Numbered from the stretch's first letter, positions 12,348 to 23,553 are shown. The stretch: 64,000 nt of DNA from Semisulcospira habei (GCA_036245525.1 BTPG01000006.1:71497480-71561479), one strand, 5' to 3'. Program-made: numbers and translations. The notes: generated by a model from the sequence alone, not told the origin.

Positions 12348-12645
12348 CAAAAACTATTGTTATGCAAATGTTTATTTCTTCTGATAAAATCTTAGTTGCA
12401 TATACTGTTTTGAAAGATAAAATACTGTCAGATGTGAATGTATACGCTCCCAACATCTAAACCGAAAAACAGCTTTCTTCAATCATTGTATAATTTGTGA
12501 TGAAGACTACATAAAACGTTTCTTTCGGTCATGTAATAAAATTCGAAAACTATGGGAAAGTGCAGCAGAACACACTAAAAAACTAGATTGTATCGCTGCT
12601 CAGTTAACTGCTCAAGATGTGTTATTTAGATTTTATTTCATGTGA
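12348..12645 (+). pseudogene. L1-like LINE remnant: endonuclease piece joined to C-terminal zinc-knuckle region
   Basis: One frame gives KILVAYTVLKDKIL and VNVYAPN, an L1-type endonuclease signature. About 40 bp later another frame gives CIICDEDYIKRFF then SCNKIRKLW, as in the zinc-knuckle region after L1-like RT. The whole RT is missing and the two parts are out of frame. The same join is at 50434-50731. Confidence 0.55.
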
Positions 12646-12675
12646 ACAATGTACAGAGCAGTGACGTAAAACTTA

Positions 12676-12885
12676 TTAACTCATTCAGCCCGGCCAACGT
12701 ATTTCACAAAATTTGGCGGCGTCATCTAGCGACTACGCACCTGTTGTAGGCGATGAATCGACCATGATAATTCAAGGGCAGTGCCAGATTAGCTTGGCGC
12801 CGACAGGCGCCAAGCTAATCTGGCACTACCCTTGAACTATGGCGATTCATCTCATGCAGTAGTGCGTCAGGGCTGAATGTGTTAA
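12676..12885. mobile_element. TTAA-flanked GGCGCCAAGC-family palindrome, complete
   Basis: TTAA at 12676-12679 and 12882-12885. The left shoulder (CGTATTTCACAAAATTTGG, GACTACGCACCTGTTG) is followed by long arms meeting at TTGGCGCC/GACA/GGCGCCAA. The paralog is 51250-51464. Confidence 0.75.
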
Positions 12886-13204
12886 CCCTATTATACTTGT
12901 CGACAAAATGTGTGTTTGTAAATACAAATACGGAAAGAAGATTATATAGTATGTATGTTCGAACAGGATATGCTCATCAGAAAATAATTACACATGTCTA
13001 AAAACAATGACTAGAGTGTGCAACAAGAAAAGTAAACTATAAGAAAAAGTCAAGTAGATTTTATGTGTCCCGGTCTCCGAGAAACTTGTCTTTAACAACA
13101 CATCTGATAAAATCAATCGTATTGATAATGATAAAATAGACATGAAGTATAAGAATGAAAACAATAGGTATTTACATTATGTTGAAATTTTACATGCACA
13201 CAAT

Positions 13205-13263
13205 CACACCCACATATGCACACACGCACGCACACGCACGCACGCACGCACCCACACACACAC

Positions 13264-13324
<61 letters not shown>
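13205..13324. repeat. (CA)n microsatellite with CACG units
   Basis: The paralog is 51791-51943. Confidence 0.9.
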
Positions 13325-13328
<4 letters not shown>

Positions 13329-13368
13329 CGCCAGCCAATCATTTTCTAAGACAATGATATCAATCAAT

Positions 13369-15568
13369 CAATCAATCAATCAATCAACTTTATTCTTCCG
13401 AATACATGTTGCCACGTACAGGAAAATTTGTTTCGCCACCTCAGGTGCAACTCGCAATCACCCAAACTCACACAACAGTTACAAACAGCAAATGGACAAT
13501 GGCTCGGGACGGGTGAAGCCCGTCGCCAAGGCGTCTCATGGCCGGCGCCAACGGCCCCAACCCGACCTGAACCTCCCTGACACAAAGCAAACTAAGGACA
13601 GCCCTAGCATAGTATCTCTTAAACACGTAATATAATATAACTGTTTGTCTGTCCAGCGCTGTGATCCCCTTGGTTTGTATACATAATGTTTTTAAACTTC
13701 CTGCTTGGCTGAGACTAGTTACACTTAATACGCATAAACAAAACAAATAGACGAATTATACTTCCACATTTGCTACCTGGGGGGCGGGCACTATAAGACT
13801 CTCTCTTGGCTTGACTTCGCGAACGAAGATTTTATAGGAGTTGCCCACGACGTCTGCAGGCTTGTTCGTGGCTGCGGAGGCCAATCCGAGACAGGCAGGT
13901 TCGACCGCAGTGGCTGCAGGGGAAGGTCTGGCCAGGGTTCTGAGCTGCGGTATCTCTGTTTTTTCTCCTGAGCCGCTTGTCCTTAAGGCTAGCTCTGCGA
14001 GAGTCCTCAAAGGAGACAGCTGCCTTGTAAATGGTGGAGCGCCAGGTGTCACGGTCCGCAGCAAGCGAAGACCACTGGTGGTGGTCGATTTGGCAGGCAC
14101 TAAGTGACTTCTTGAGACAGTCTTTGTATCTCTTCTTTGGTGCCCCTCTGTCACGGTGTCCAGTAGCAAGCTCGCCGAACAGGGTGATCTTTGGTAGGCG
14201 ATGATCCTCCATCCTGGAGACATGCCCCGCCCAGCGGAGCTGTGTCCGCAGCAGCAAAGCCTCGATGCTCACAGTTTCAGCCTGTTCAAGGACCTCGACG
14301 TTGGTGACATAGTCACTCCAGTGAATGCCCAGGATGGTACGCAGGCAGCGCTGGTGGAAGCGTTCGAGGAGTCGTAGTTGGCTGCGGTAGAGGGCCCAGG
14401 ACTCGGAACCATACAGCAGGGTGGTGAGGACCACAGCTCTGTACACGCTGATCTTGGTGCCTGTTTTCAGCTGTTGATTGTGCCACACCCGCTTGAAAAG
14501 TCGCCCGAAAGCACTGTTCGCTTTTGCCAGCCTGCTGTCAAGCTCCTTGTCCAGCTTGGCGTCCGACGTGATAATGCAGCCAAGGTAAGTAAACTGGTGC
14601 ACTGACTTTAGTTCAGACTCGCCAATGGTGATGTGAGGAGGGCGATACACTGTCTTGGGTGCCGGCTGATGGAGGACCTCTGTCTTTTTCAGACTGACCT
14701 CGAGTCCAAAGAGCTGGGCAGCATCTGCGAAGCAAGACGTGATGCGCTGCAGGGCTCTCTCTGTGTGTGCAACGAGGGCAGCATCATCAGCAAAAAGCAG
14801 CTCACGAATCAGTTGGTCTAGGGTTTTCGTGTGGGCCTGCAGTCGTCTGAGGTTGAACAGGCTGCCATCGAGACGATACCTGATGTACACTGCATCGTCA
14901 TCATCGAGGTCCACTGTGGCCTGCTTCAACATCATGCTAAAAAAGATGGTGAAGAGGGTCGGTGCCAGCACGCAGCCCTGCTTTACGCCGTTGAGAATAG
15001 GGAATGGTTCTGAGAGGTCATTGTTGAGTCTGACCTGGCCTTGCTGGTCCTCGTGTAGCTGGACAATCATGTTGAGGAACTTTGGGGGACAGCCAAGTCG
15101 CTCCAGGATCTGCCACATGCCTTGCCTGCTCACAGTGTCGAACGCTTTTGTTAGGTCGACAAATGTTACGTACAGCCCTTTGTTCTGCTCGCGGCACTTC
15201 TCCTGTAGCTGCCTCAGCACAAAGACCATATCGGTGGTGCTCCTGTTTGCTCTGAAGCCACACTGGCCCTCTGGGAGTTGGTCTTCAGCGATGGCAGGTA
15301 CCAGCCGATTCAGGAGCAGCCTTGCAAGGATTTTCCCAGCAATGGACAGCAGGGTAATTCCCCGATAGTTGGAACAGTCAGACTTCTCGCCTTTGTTCTT
15401 GTACAGGGTGATAACGACTGCGGGCACTATAAGAACAGCGCCGGCTACTACTTTACTAGACAGTCGCTCCGGTATAAACAGTCACGACTAACTTAATTAT
15501 AACTTAACTAGTACCAGTAATATAACTTCACACCTACTCATTTTTTAAGCAATAATAGTAAAACTACA
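13369..15568 (-). mobile_element. Retroelement 3' end (element X) containing a nested LINE
   Basis: The plus-strand left end (CAAT)n is the minus-strand tail AATAAAG-(TTGA)n. Block B has the empty site ACAATGATATAAG at 51970. The body is 13387-13799 plus 15420-15568, split by a LINE. No ORF was recognised in it, so it could be the 3' UTR of a LINE or a SINE-like element. Confidence 0.65.
13800..15419 (-). mobile_element. 5'-truncated non-LTR retrotransposon with open RT frame
   Basis: Flanked by a perfect 14-bp duplication CGGGCACTATAAGA (13786-13799 and 15420-15433). One uninterrupted frame (to stop near 13832) of about 528 codons encodes RT motifs YRGITLLSIAGKIL, QCGFRANRSTTDMVF, VDLTKAFDTVSR, GVKQGCVLAPTLF and LLFADDAALVAH (FADD near 14785). 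It continues through LKWAGH-type thumb sequence (LRWAGHVSRMEDHRLPK) to a C2H2 finger CSHCGRTCLSRIGLRSHEQAC-like (about 13860-13920). The endonuclease is lost by truncation. An apparent start at 15427 lies in target DNA and is not real. The intact frame and perfect duplication point to a young insertion. Clade uncertain (RTE- or Nimb-like). Confidence 0.85.
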
Positions 15569-15880
15569 ATATAAGAAAGGAATAAATAACATCATTATTG
15601 TAAGGCGTAAAAGTGAATAAAATGATCACAATAAAACTGCAATATAAATAAATCTCTAAAGAGCGGGACAGCGGAAGGGTGAGAGAGAATCGAACAACTA
15701 TTTATCTGTATACCTGTGAGATAGTTTGACATACCATATTAAATCAGCCAAAGGGTCAAAGTTTACAATTTTCAATTCTTGCCTTCCTTTAGCCCGTTTC
15801 GTGCCTGTTGACGGAAACTGTTTCTGCGATCTTCGTCAGTTCAACGTCAACAAACCCCAGCTGTCCTAGGAACATGGATT

Positions 15881-15986
15881 CAAGAGGCATAGATCCTCAT
15901 GAGCCCCCGCAACTGCGGGGGCTCATGAGGATCTATACCTCTTGCAGTTGGGCGTGTTCAAATTTTCTCGGCACTGAACGGGTTAA
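15881..15986. mobile_element. ATAGATCCTCATGAGCCCCC-family hairpin
   Basis: Perfect arms GATCCTCATGAGCCCCCGCA and complement around a tiny loop. It ends CACTGAACGGG then TTAA 15983-15986. The paralog is 52300-52408, where the left arm starts GCAAGAGG. Confidence 0.75.
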
Positions 15987-16184
15987 TGTCGATAGCTCCG
16001 TGATGGAGGAAATCCTCACCAAAAATGGGCATAATTAGGTGCAAATCGTTAATTGCCCAGGGCGAACAATGTCACACGTGCTATAATAAACATAATGAAT
16101 GAAAATAGCTGAGTGTCATTCTGAATATGCAAATGTTGATAAATAAATGCATAAATAAATGAATACATAAACGCATAAATATAT

Positions 16185-16222
16185 TAATTAATTAATTAAT
16201 TAATTAATTAATTAATTAATAC
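16185..16222. repeat. (TTAA)n tract
   Basis: Tandem ATTA/TTAA units, a cluster of potential TTAA target sites. The diverged paralog is 52660-52730. Confidence 0.85.
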
Positions 16223-16489
16223 ATAAATGTGAGTCATTGCAAACGTCAAAAAAAAAAAAAGACAAACTAAATTATGCATCTGCATGCATTTGCAATAAAA
16301 ACACAATGCAACAATCACTTATTGAATAAGAAGAGGGCAAATTATGTCCGTCTTTTCTGAAAGGCCGCTAGGACACTCTGCTACTGAGAGAAAGGTACCT
16401 TGAAAGGAATCAATTTTTCTTTTTTGACTTAACAGACAGTGTCAGTGGTACTAAAAGCATCAGATCAATAACAGCTCTATTAACCCCTC

Positions 16490-16769
16490 GACTGCCGAGA
16501 AGAGGTGAGCATGATCCAACAGCAAGAGACATAGATAGTCATGAGCCCATGCAGTTGCGGGGGCTCACGAGGATCTATACCTTTTGCTGACACTACTTTG
16601 AATTCATGTTCATGGGACGGCTAGGACTCTTTGGCGTTAAATTAACTCTTAAACTCCCATCACTAAATGACTTCCTTTCTGTACAATGGAAGTCATTTAG
16701 TTCAGTCTGGGATTTAAAGAGTTAACGAAGATTGCAGTAGCATGAGTCACCTGGCAGTGATGGAGTTAA
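16490..16769. mobile_element. ATAGATCC-family TTAA element with another hairpin nested in it
   Basis: TTAA 16490-16493, termini CCCCTCGACTGCCGAG and ACCTGGCAGTGATGGAG, TTAA 16766-16769. Its inner hairpin is at 16522-16587. A second hairpin (16642-16725) sits at an internal TTAA. The paralog is 53000-53286. Confidence 0.7.
16642..16725. mobile_element. Nested TTAA hairpin, AAATGACTTCC family
   Basis: TTAA at both ends. Arms CACTAAATGACTTCC and GGAAGTCATTTAG, with outer CTCTTAAACTCCC and GGGATTTAAAGAG. The paralog is 53159-53238. It lies inside a larger hairpin element. Confidence 0.7.
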
Positions 16770-16799
16770 TTTCGTTTGAACTGTGACTGTTGTCACCAA

Positions 16800-16905
16800 A
16801 TTCAGCCCTGACACAAGCAAAGTCCCAGTCGGGCCGACGTCGGCCGCAGTGTGCGTCTGTGCGCGGGTCCACTGCGACCGACGTCGGCCCTAGGATCTTT
16901 TGCTT
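16800..16905. repeat. GC-rich palindrome, GGGCCGACGTCGG family
   Basis: Arms GGGCCGACGTCGGCCGCAGT and a near complement, flanked by AAGCAAAG and CTTTTGCTT. The paralog is 53330-53430. Related to the palindrome at 22080-22149. Confidence 0.65.
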
Positions 16906-17139
16906 ACTTGGGTTATAGCTCATAGTACTTCCAGGCTCATAGTACTTCCCTTAAACTATCACTGTCGGTCTCTGCTAGGGGTTCTTCAAAATCTTTCAGT
17001 TTTGGGACTGTGTCACTGTGAGCAGGTGTCTGCACACAAACACAAATATCTTAGATGTCGCAAGTCAGCCTCTAGTGCTTAGTTTTGGGATCGAAAAGAA
17101 ATTGAGAATAAAGTCGAGAAAAATTCATTGTTTAAATCT

Positions 17140-17400
17140 TCGACGTTTGTTTGTTTATTTGTTTATTTGTTTATTTGTTTGTTTGTTTGTTTGCTTGTTT
17201 GTTTGTTTGTTTGTTTGTTTGTTTGTCGGTCGTTTTTTTTTTGTTTGTTTGTTTTTTTGGGGGGTCTTTGTTTCCTTTGTTTCTTTGTTGCTTTGTCCTT
17301 TTGTTTCTTTCTTGTTTCTTCGTTTTGTTTCTTTGCTCGCTCGTTTGTATCTTTCTTTCTTACTTTGTTTGTTGTTGTTGTCGTTGTTGTTGTTGCTGCT
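17140..17400. repeat. (GTTT)n low-complexity tract
   Basis: TTTG/GTTT units with T runs and a GTTGTT end. The paralog is 53755-53940. It ends directly at a half hairpin. Confidence 0.9.
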
Positions 17401-17476
17401 GCGGGGGCTCATGAGGATCTATACCTCTTGCAGTTGGATCGTGTTCACTTCAGTCTTGTCGGCAGTGAAGCTGTTC
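17399..17476. repeat. Right half of an ATAGATCC-family hairpin
   Basis: Starts CTGCGGGGGCTCATGAGG, the loop and right arm only. The paralog 57931-58035 has both arms. Confidence 0.75.
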
Positions 17477-17649
17477 AAAATTCAGAATGAATGACGGTGA
17501 GGTCAGCGTTAAAAGTATGTCGGAAGGCACACTGTTTGTTGTATGCCCGTCTGTGATGTTGGATTTTACGGCTACGAGCTACTGGGTCCGAAATCGCAGA
17601 CCAGCACACTGTGACATTTCGTATCCACCGTCTACTGCCTCTGGCGGCG

Positions 17650-17775
17650 TTATCTGGCAAAAAACATTATGTTCATTTTTTTAAGAAAAGCGAGATTTTA
17701 ATTCTGTAACAATGAAAATCTCGTTTTTCTCAAAAATGGTCATATTAGCTTTTGCCAGATAACGGTCATATATAT
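17650..17775. repeat. Hairpin, GTTATCTGGCAAAA family
   Basis: GTTATCTGGCAAAAAACATT pairs with the complement near 17755, and GAAAAGCGAGATTTT with AAAATCTCGTTTTTC. The paralog is 58208-58330. Confidence 0.65.
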
Positions 17776-17868
17776 ATATAAGTCAGAAATAAGGCCTAGC
17801 GCTTATGTCTAGTACGACGCTGTGTACCCATATGCATTTAATACTGTATATTATTTCATTTTGAAGCT

Positions 17869-17905
<37 letters not shown>

Positions 17906-17916
17906 AATGTTATTGT

Positions 17917-18075
17917 GCCACGAGGGGAAATTTGGGCCGCCTTCCCCAAGACGAGTCGCCGCAATGCAGCGCCAACCGACCTGCCTAGTTGGGCCACGAG
18001 GGGAAATTAATTTGGGCTGCCTTCCCCGGGGACGACGAGTCGCCGCAATGCAGCGCCAACCGACCTGCCTAGTTA
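17917..18075. repeat. Two tandem copies of an approximately 75-bp unit
   Basis: Unit GGCCACGAGGGGAAATTTGG ... GCCAACCGACCTGCCTAGTT is repeated twice; the paralogous pair is at 58446-58605. A poly-T run (about 17870-17903) precedes it. No ORF that continues beyond the repeat. Confidence 0.75.
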
Positions 18076-18994
18076 GTTTTTGTTGTTGTTTGTTTGTTTG
18101 TTTTTTATTGTTTGTTTGTTTGTTTGTATGTTGGTTTTAATTTGGTTTGTTTGTGGGTTGTTTGTTGTTGTATTTTGTGGTTGTTGTTGTTGTTTCTCGG
18201 GTTGTTTGTTGTTTTTGTTGTTTGGGTTTTTTTGTTTGTATTTTAAACCAAGTGATATTCAGAGTGACACCCTATAAGCAAAGCACTCTCGGGTGGAAGT
18301 CGGTCCTAGGTCCTTTGTTTACTGAACAACGTCAATCTTTCCCCTCTTAACGTGAACTCGCTATATTTTTGGGAAGTAATTTGCCACATTTCCCAGTGAG
18401 CACAACGTACACACAACACTGATGAAGGTGCAAAGATAATGCCTGACTGGGTTGGCGCCTTAAGTCTTTCACACGCTGTTTTCATGCTTCAAGCGTTATT
18501 ATACTTACGAGCAAAATAAATACAACATATTTTGAATAATCGGAAACACTACAGTGTTTCCGATTATTCCAAAAATGTTGCATTTCTTTTGCTGGTCGGT
18601 ATATGTCGATGGTGTTCACATGCAGCCTCAGTTGTAAACAACAATTTTGTGTTCTTGAGAATAATGACTGTACGTTTGGGTCAAAATATGTGATCCGAGG
18701 CTTTCTTCACAAGGCGGTTTTGAGTACTTCCCGTTGAGGAACAGGTTCCAGATATCGACTCGACAGAAAATGGGAAAATATCGTAGGAGGTAACCGCCTC
18801 AAGACATGACTTCCCGCCAGTGTCACTTACGACTCAGATTGTGTGCGAAAACCATCGATACTTCAATCGTTAACACAGGTGCCAAGTTATTCTGACACCA
18901 TCCTTGAACTATCTCAATTGGTCGGTATGTATCCTGAACTGTAATATAGTCATACGATGACAAAACTCCCAAATTCTGGAATGTTGATCACATG
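18076..18994. other. No gene recognised
   Basis: GTTT-rich to 18240, then mixed non-coding sequence with one hairpin at 18497-18597. I see no splice-bounded coding sequence. Confidence 0.4.
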
Positions 18995-19310
18995 GGTATA
19001 TTCTTGCAAAAAAGAACGGGAGAGAAAAGCATAAGAGAAAGTTTTTCCTTTGCAGGTTATTTCCCTCACAATAACCACAGGTGATGTGTCACTCTGGTGA
19101 TCTCCCTCAATGTCCTACTCATGCACGGCGGCTGAAGGGAGGTCACTGGTGTGGTGCAATAGTAAGTGTAGATCGACGGAACGCTGAACGCTCACAGTCC
19201 CCGGAAGGAAAAAAAATACCACAACCTAGCTGCAAGAGTTCTAGATCCTCATAAACACTCGAAGCTGCGGGGACACATGAGGATCCATACCTCTTGCTAA
19301 ACCAAGTTGT
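18995..19310. repeat. Segment found inverted in block B
   Basis: The reverse complement of about 18995-19260 is at 58760-59045. It ends with an ATAGATCC-family hairpin (19238-19302) of which the inverted copy keeps only one arm. Confidence 0.65.
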
Positions 19311-19443
19311 ATCCATGCATCCTATGACGGCTGGAGATCTTTGACGTTTAATTTACAGTGATTTCAAAAACAGTCTGCGTCCACTGACTGTGAAGAGGTC
19401 CGTTGACTGACACTAAACACTGACCGTGTCCCTGAAATCTGTG

Positions 19444-19663
19444 TTAACCTTTTTAGCCCCGAGTCCCTAAAGCAGGCGATAGCTTGACCATGATAATTCA
19501 AAGGTAGTGCCAGATTAGCTTGGCGCCTTCACTGAGGCGCCAAGCTCATATGGCACTACCCTTAAATTATCATGGTCAAGCCATCGCCTGCAACTGGTAC
19601 ATAGTCCGCGTTAGGCAGCACCTCCAAAATTTGAGAAATGGGACCTTGTGGTAAAAGGGTTAA
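19444..19663. mobile_element. TTAA-flanked GGCGCCAAGC-family palindrome
   Basis: TTAA at 19444-19447 and 19660-19663. Termini CCTTTTTAGCCCC and TGGTAAAAGGG. Long arms GCGATAGCTTGACCATGATA and complement. Confidence 0.7.
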
Positions 19664-20190
19664 GATGAAAGCACTGAGACGTATTGTAATTTCAAATCCA
19701 CGAAAAAGATTTAGGAATGATTTCTTTAATTTCCTTAGGGTCCCAGCCTCTTACAATAACTTGTAGACACAATGCCTACCCCTCGCGGCACAAGCTCTCC
19801 TGACATTTGTTATTACCGGTTAACGAGCGTAAGTATACATTCGTATTTTTAGTTTTGACAGTATAGTCTCTCTTGTCTGCATCCTTAAAAACAAGTGCGT
19901 GTTTGAATGGTTACAAACACGCACAGATTTGGAAAAGTTAGCCATATTTGCTCCGGACGGTCAAAACTTAGACTGATCTGCGCTCGTGGGTGTTGATTAT
20001 ACACCACCACACAAAATGCAGCCTCATGCCATAACATTTGTTCCTCAAAATCTGTTATGGTTATTAGCACTACGGTTTCCTTTTTTATAAAATTAAATTA
20101 AATTTTAAAAATAGAAAAAAATGCAGAGGGTCAAAGGACATTTTATTTAATATTGTCATTGTACTGCTTTCCCGACCCACAATTGAACAG
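19664..20190. other. No gene recognised
   Basis: AT-rich duplicated sequence. The paralog is 59865-60915, in which a 508-bp Harbinger-like MITE is inserted (empty site here near 19738). Confidence 0.5.
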
Positions 20191-20209
20191 CCAAGCTTTG
20201 CGTTTTCAG

Positions 20210-20433
20210 CTAGCTTGTTGTAAACCCATTACATACTGAGGATAATTTTTTTTAATTTGCTTTTTGTCCTATGAAGGCTATATTACAGATTAGGAGATAG
20301 ATTAACTGTTTTAGTTCAAGGGTGGTGCCAGAATAGCTTGGCGCCTCAGGCGCCAAGCTATTCTGGCACCACCCTTGAACTATCAGTCAAATTTATTTCA
20401 AGCAATGCGTGTATCAGGATGAAAAGGGTAAAT
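20210..20433. mobile_element. Variant GGCGCCAAGC palindrome
   Basis: Arms TTCAAGGGTGGTGCCAGAAT and complement, core TTGGCGCCTCAGGCGCCAA. Copies are at 56195-56399 and 60925-61130. Termini (AACCCATTACAT / ATGAAAAGGGTAAA) are worn and no TTAA pair remains. Confidence 0.6.
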
Positions 20434-20563
20434 GACTGTAGTAGGCATTCCTCATTTTGTGGGCAGGCTCACAATATTCAGTACATGTATCTGGAAACTG
20501 TTCCGGGATGACATATTTCATTATAATTCGTTAATTTGCATCTCCGTTTCAGTCATGAAATAA

Positions 20564-20800
20564 TTGTAAAATCAGTGTGTGGCTACACGCCCGTGCTTGC
20601 TTTCCATTTAAAAATAAATGTAATACCGAGCCAGTTTAGCCAGCATAATCCACCAAGGACGCTAAAATAACGGAAAGGAACTCCACACTAGATGAATAAG
20701 CGCGATCGCTCAGGAGCAGTTCCTTGGGGTGTCAGTACCATGCGGTGCATAGAGAGTGCCAAGCAGATTAGGCACGAATCTTCGAGCGCTTATTAACCTA
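20564..20800 (+). mobile_element. Orphan 3' UTR of the 5447-7545 LINE family
   Basis: Contains TGGCTACACGCCCGTGCTTG and TTGGGGTGTCAGTACCATGC, without any RT sequence. The paralog is 61262-61470. Strong 5' truncation is likely. Confidence 0.6.
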
Positions 20801-20818
20801 CTACAGACAGTAACAGAG

Positions 20819-21032
20819 TTAACTCATTCAGCTCGACGCACGTATTTCCCAAATTTTGGAGGCGTCATATAACGACTATGCACCTGTTGCAGGAGATGAA
20901 TCGACCTTGATAATTCAAGGGTAGTGCCAGATTAGCTTGGCGCCGATAGGCGCCAAGTTAATCTGGCACTACCCTTGAATTATCATGGTCGACCCATCTC
21001 CTGCTGTAGTGCGACAGGGTTGAATGGGTTAA
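20819..21032. mobile_element. TTAA-flanked GGCGCCAAGC-family palindrome
   Basis: TTAA at 20819-20822 and 21029-21032. The paralog 61489-61702 has both TTAA sites too. Confidence 0.75.
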
Positions 21033-21281
21033 TCAGACCACAGAAATGCAACATTTGTTTTGCTCCTCAGTACATTTGTAGACAATGCCACTTTCTGTTC
21101 TGGAACTGAAGCGATTCAATTTCAAACAACAATTTCTAGGGCCGATGTAGGCTTTAGTTGGTCTACGCATGGCTGTACGCGGGCCAGCAAAAGCTTACAT
21201 CAGCCGGAGGATCTTTTGTTCACCGGGGTGAAAGGTACTCTGTGACTATTTCAATGAGGATGCTGCATTTATTTCTACATT

Positions 21282-21373
21282 TTAACCCTTTGCTTGTCGG
21301 TAGCGGTTTTAGTCGCGATCATTCCTACAGGTGCCAAAGCGACTAGAACGGCTACCGACATGCAAAGGGTTAA
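21282..21373. mobile_element. TTAA-flanked GTCGGTAGCGG-family palindrome, complete
   Basis: TTAA at both ends. Termini CCCTTTGCTTGTCGGTAGCG and CGGCTACCGACATGCAAAGG form long arms around ATTCCTACAGGTGCC. The paralog is 61976-62066. Confidence 0.75.
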
Positions 21374-21492
21374 AATACCCGCAAATGTCGGATAAAAAAG
21401 ATTCGTTTGTTTGCTTTGAATTTGAAATTTACTGAAATAAAAATTTGGAAAATATGCTGCCGAGGTGTTCATTTCGTGTTGGTTTCACTACA

Positions 21493-21675
21493 CCCTCCAA
21501 AACACCACACACGCACGTGCACACACACGCAAACGCACGCACGCACGAACACACACACACATACACACACATTTACATACAGTTGCACATACACACATAC
21601 AGTTGTACATACATACATACATACATACATACAAACATACATACCGTGTACATACATACATACATACATACATGC
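21493..21675. repeat. (CA)n/(CATA)n microsatellite
   Basis: Mixed CACG, CA and CATA units. The paralog is 62193-62365. Confidence 0.9.
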
Positions 21676-22079
21676 ACTAGACTACAAAAGAACGTACCAA
21701 ATGTATACTATTTGATTTTTTTTTTATTCGCATTTGTGTACATTTTCAGATGTGAAAACAACATGAAAATACTGCTTGCTGGTGAATAGGATGACGAGAG
21801 ATCTGAGCGAGGTTCACTTTACCAACGCTGTTCAGATAAACCACGACTCAATCTAATTTGCATAAGTAGGCACGTGTACGATCTTAGCAATGCTGTCCAC
21901 TTCATTACAGTTCAATGGTTTATCGTGCTTCAAATTCTACTAGCAAGAAGGGAAGTGTCGTATTCAAGTCGACTCTCAAACAGAGTAGCTAATTACAGAC
22001 GAAAAAGTGCGTAAAACGCAATGAAATAAAAAAAAAACAAAGACAAAATAGGCTATAAAACCCAGTAAACAAAGGTCCT

Positions 22080-22149
22080 CGGGCCCACGACGGCCGCAGT
22101 GGGCCCGCGCACGACTATGCGCGGGCCCACTGCGGCCGTCGTGGGCCCG
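22080..22149. repeat. Perfect 32-bp-arm GC-rich palindrome
   Basis: Arms CGGGCCCACGACGGCCGCAG continuing to GCGCA, loop CGACTA, perfect complement. The paralog at 62764-62791 is 42 bp shorter. Confidence 0.85.
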
Positions 22150-22869
22150 AAGACGCTTTGCCCTCACGTAATGTCGAACACAAAAGAGTTTTCCAAAGTA
22201 TCTTGTGCTCGTCCTTTCAAAGAGTGCATCTTTCTTTATTAATTAAACCTGAACAGCTAATATAAAGAGTGATCTGCTAATCGTGTTGTAGAACAGACTG
22301 CTGGACTCTCTGCCTCTGCACCTAGGAGTCACGTGATTTATCAGGTGGTATCTAATAGGTGCCTCTGTTGTCATGGTGACGCGTCCACCAATCAGAGGCT
22401 GCTGACGAGGGAAGGTTGGAGATTTTTCATTTCTGTCTCTGGGGTTTGAGCCCCAGATCATGTGTCGGTTCATGAGTAAGGATAAATTATCAGAAGGAAC
22501 AGGAATAGGCGAGGAGGTATTCGAGAACCAAGATGCGAACTGGAGAACCGACAAAAATGAATGAACCTCATTAATTCCCGTAGACATCCACCATCATGCT
22601 TGCGAGTGGTAACTGATTGTTGTTCATTTCAAAACACAAAAAGAGAAACAATGAGAGGTGCCCGACGTTTTGTTTGGGTTTTTTGGTGGGTTTTTTGTTT
22701 GTTTGTTTGTTTGTTTTTGTTTTGTTTTGTTTTTGTCGTTAGCGGAGGAATTATGGCGACTAAAACCGCTGCCGACACCCAAAGGGTTGAAAACAATGCT
22801 GACAATAGAAAGAAACCGATGCCGTAAATCGGAAACCGTCACCTTTCTGTAAAATGAGAATTTTCCAAC

Positions 22870-23550
22870 AATTCTTACCTGAATATTACATTAATATTTC
22901 AATTACTGTATTGGCAGAAATTGTCACACAAAAAAGTGACATGAACATAGATAAAGACGACAAGTAGACGGCAACCCCTCTGTGCTGCAATAAAAGCTTT
23001 GAAAGTGGTTTTACTCAGTGAGAAGGTCAGTTGTGTAGGAAAAGTCAGAGTCACTGCACATTTCAAACACATGGACATGGACCTGTCTGACGAACAGTTT
23101 GACTACAAGTGTCTGTTTATCTGAAGTATACATGAAGGTACAATAAGAATACAGGCAAACACAAGAAACTAGCAAAACACATCTACAAAAACGTTTCCAG
23201 TAGGTTGTCCAGGGTGATAGCATTTGTCGTAGACCGCCATCAGGTTATGAAACACTTTTGGAAAAAAAATATTCTAGAGGCTCAAAAACAAATTGCTATG
23301 AATATGCTTGAAATATTCATCCGGTGAACGCCAAATTAAATGTTGTGTGTGTAAAATGATGTGTCATTAAAGGTCAATTTAAAGAACATAAACTTTAAAA
23401 ATAAGTAGTAACCAGTCCTTCTTAACAAGACTTTCTTTTGCAAGAAAAATACAATTTCAATTCCCTATAGTCGTCCGGGCTTATGAGAATTAATGTCTTT
23501 TGCTGGCAAAGACTGGGTCCTGATTTTCCTCAAAATAAGGGTGTTATTTC
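22870..23550. other. No gene recognised
   Basis: Non-coding AT-rich sequence. Homology with block B runs to about 23360, where the window end interrupts it. A half ATAGATCC-like arm lies near 23480. Confidence 0.4.
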
Positions 23551-23553
23551 AGA

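Noticed and set aside
13205..13386. CRISPR-like array
   Set aside because: The short repeats are CA and CAAT microsatellites without spacers; a eukaryotic context makes CRISPR implausible.
14739..15368. 209-codon plus-strand ORF
   Set aside because: Antisense shadow of the RT frame at 13832-15419.
15420..15427. Start of the RT frame at 15427
   Set aside because: The first codons lie in the 14-bp target duplication upstream of the truncated LINE, so this is not the element's own start.
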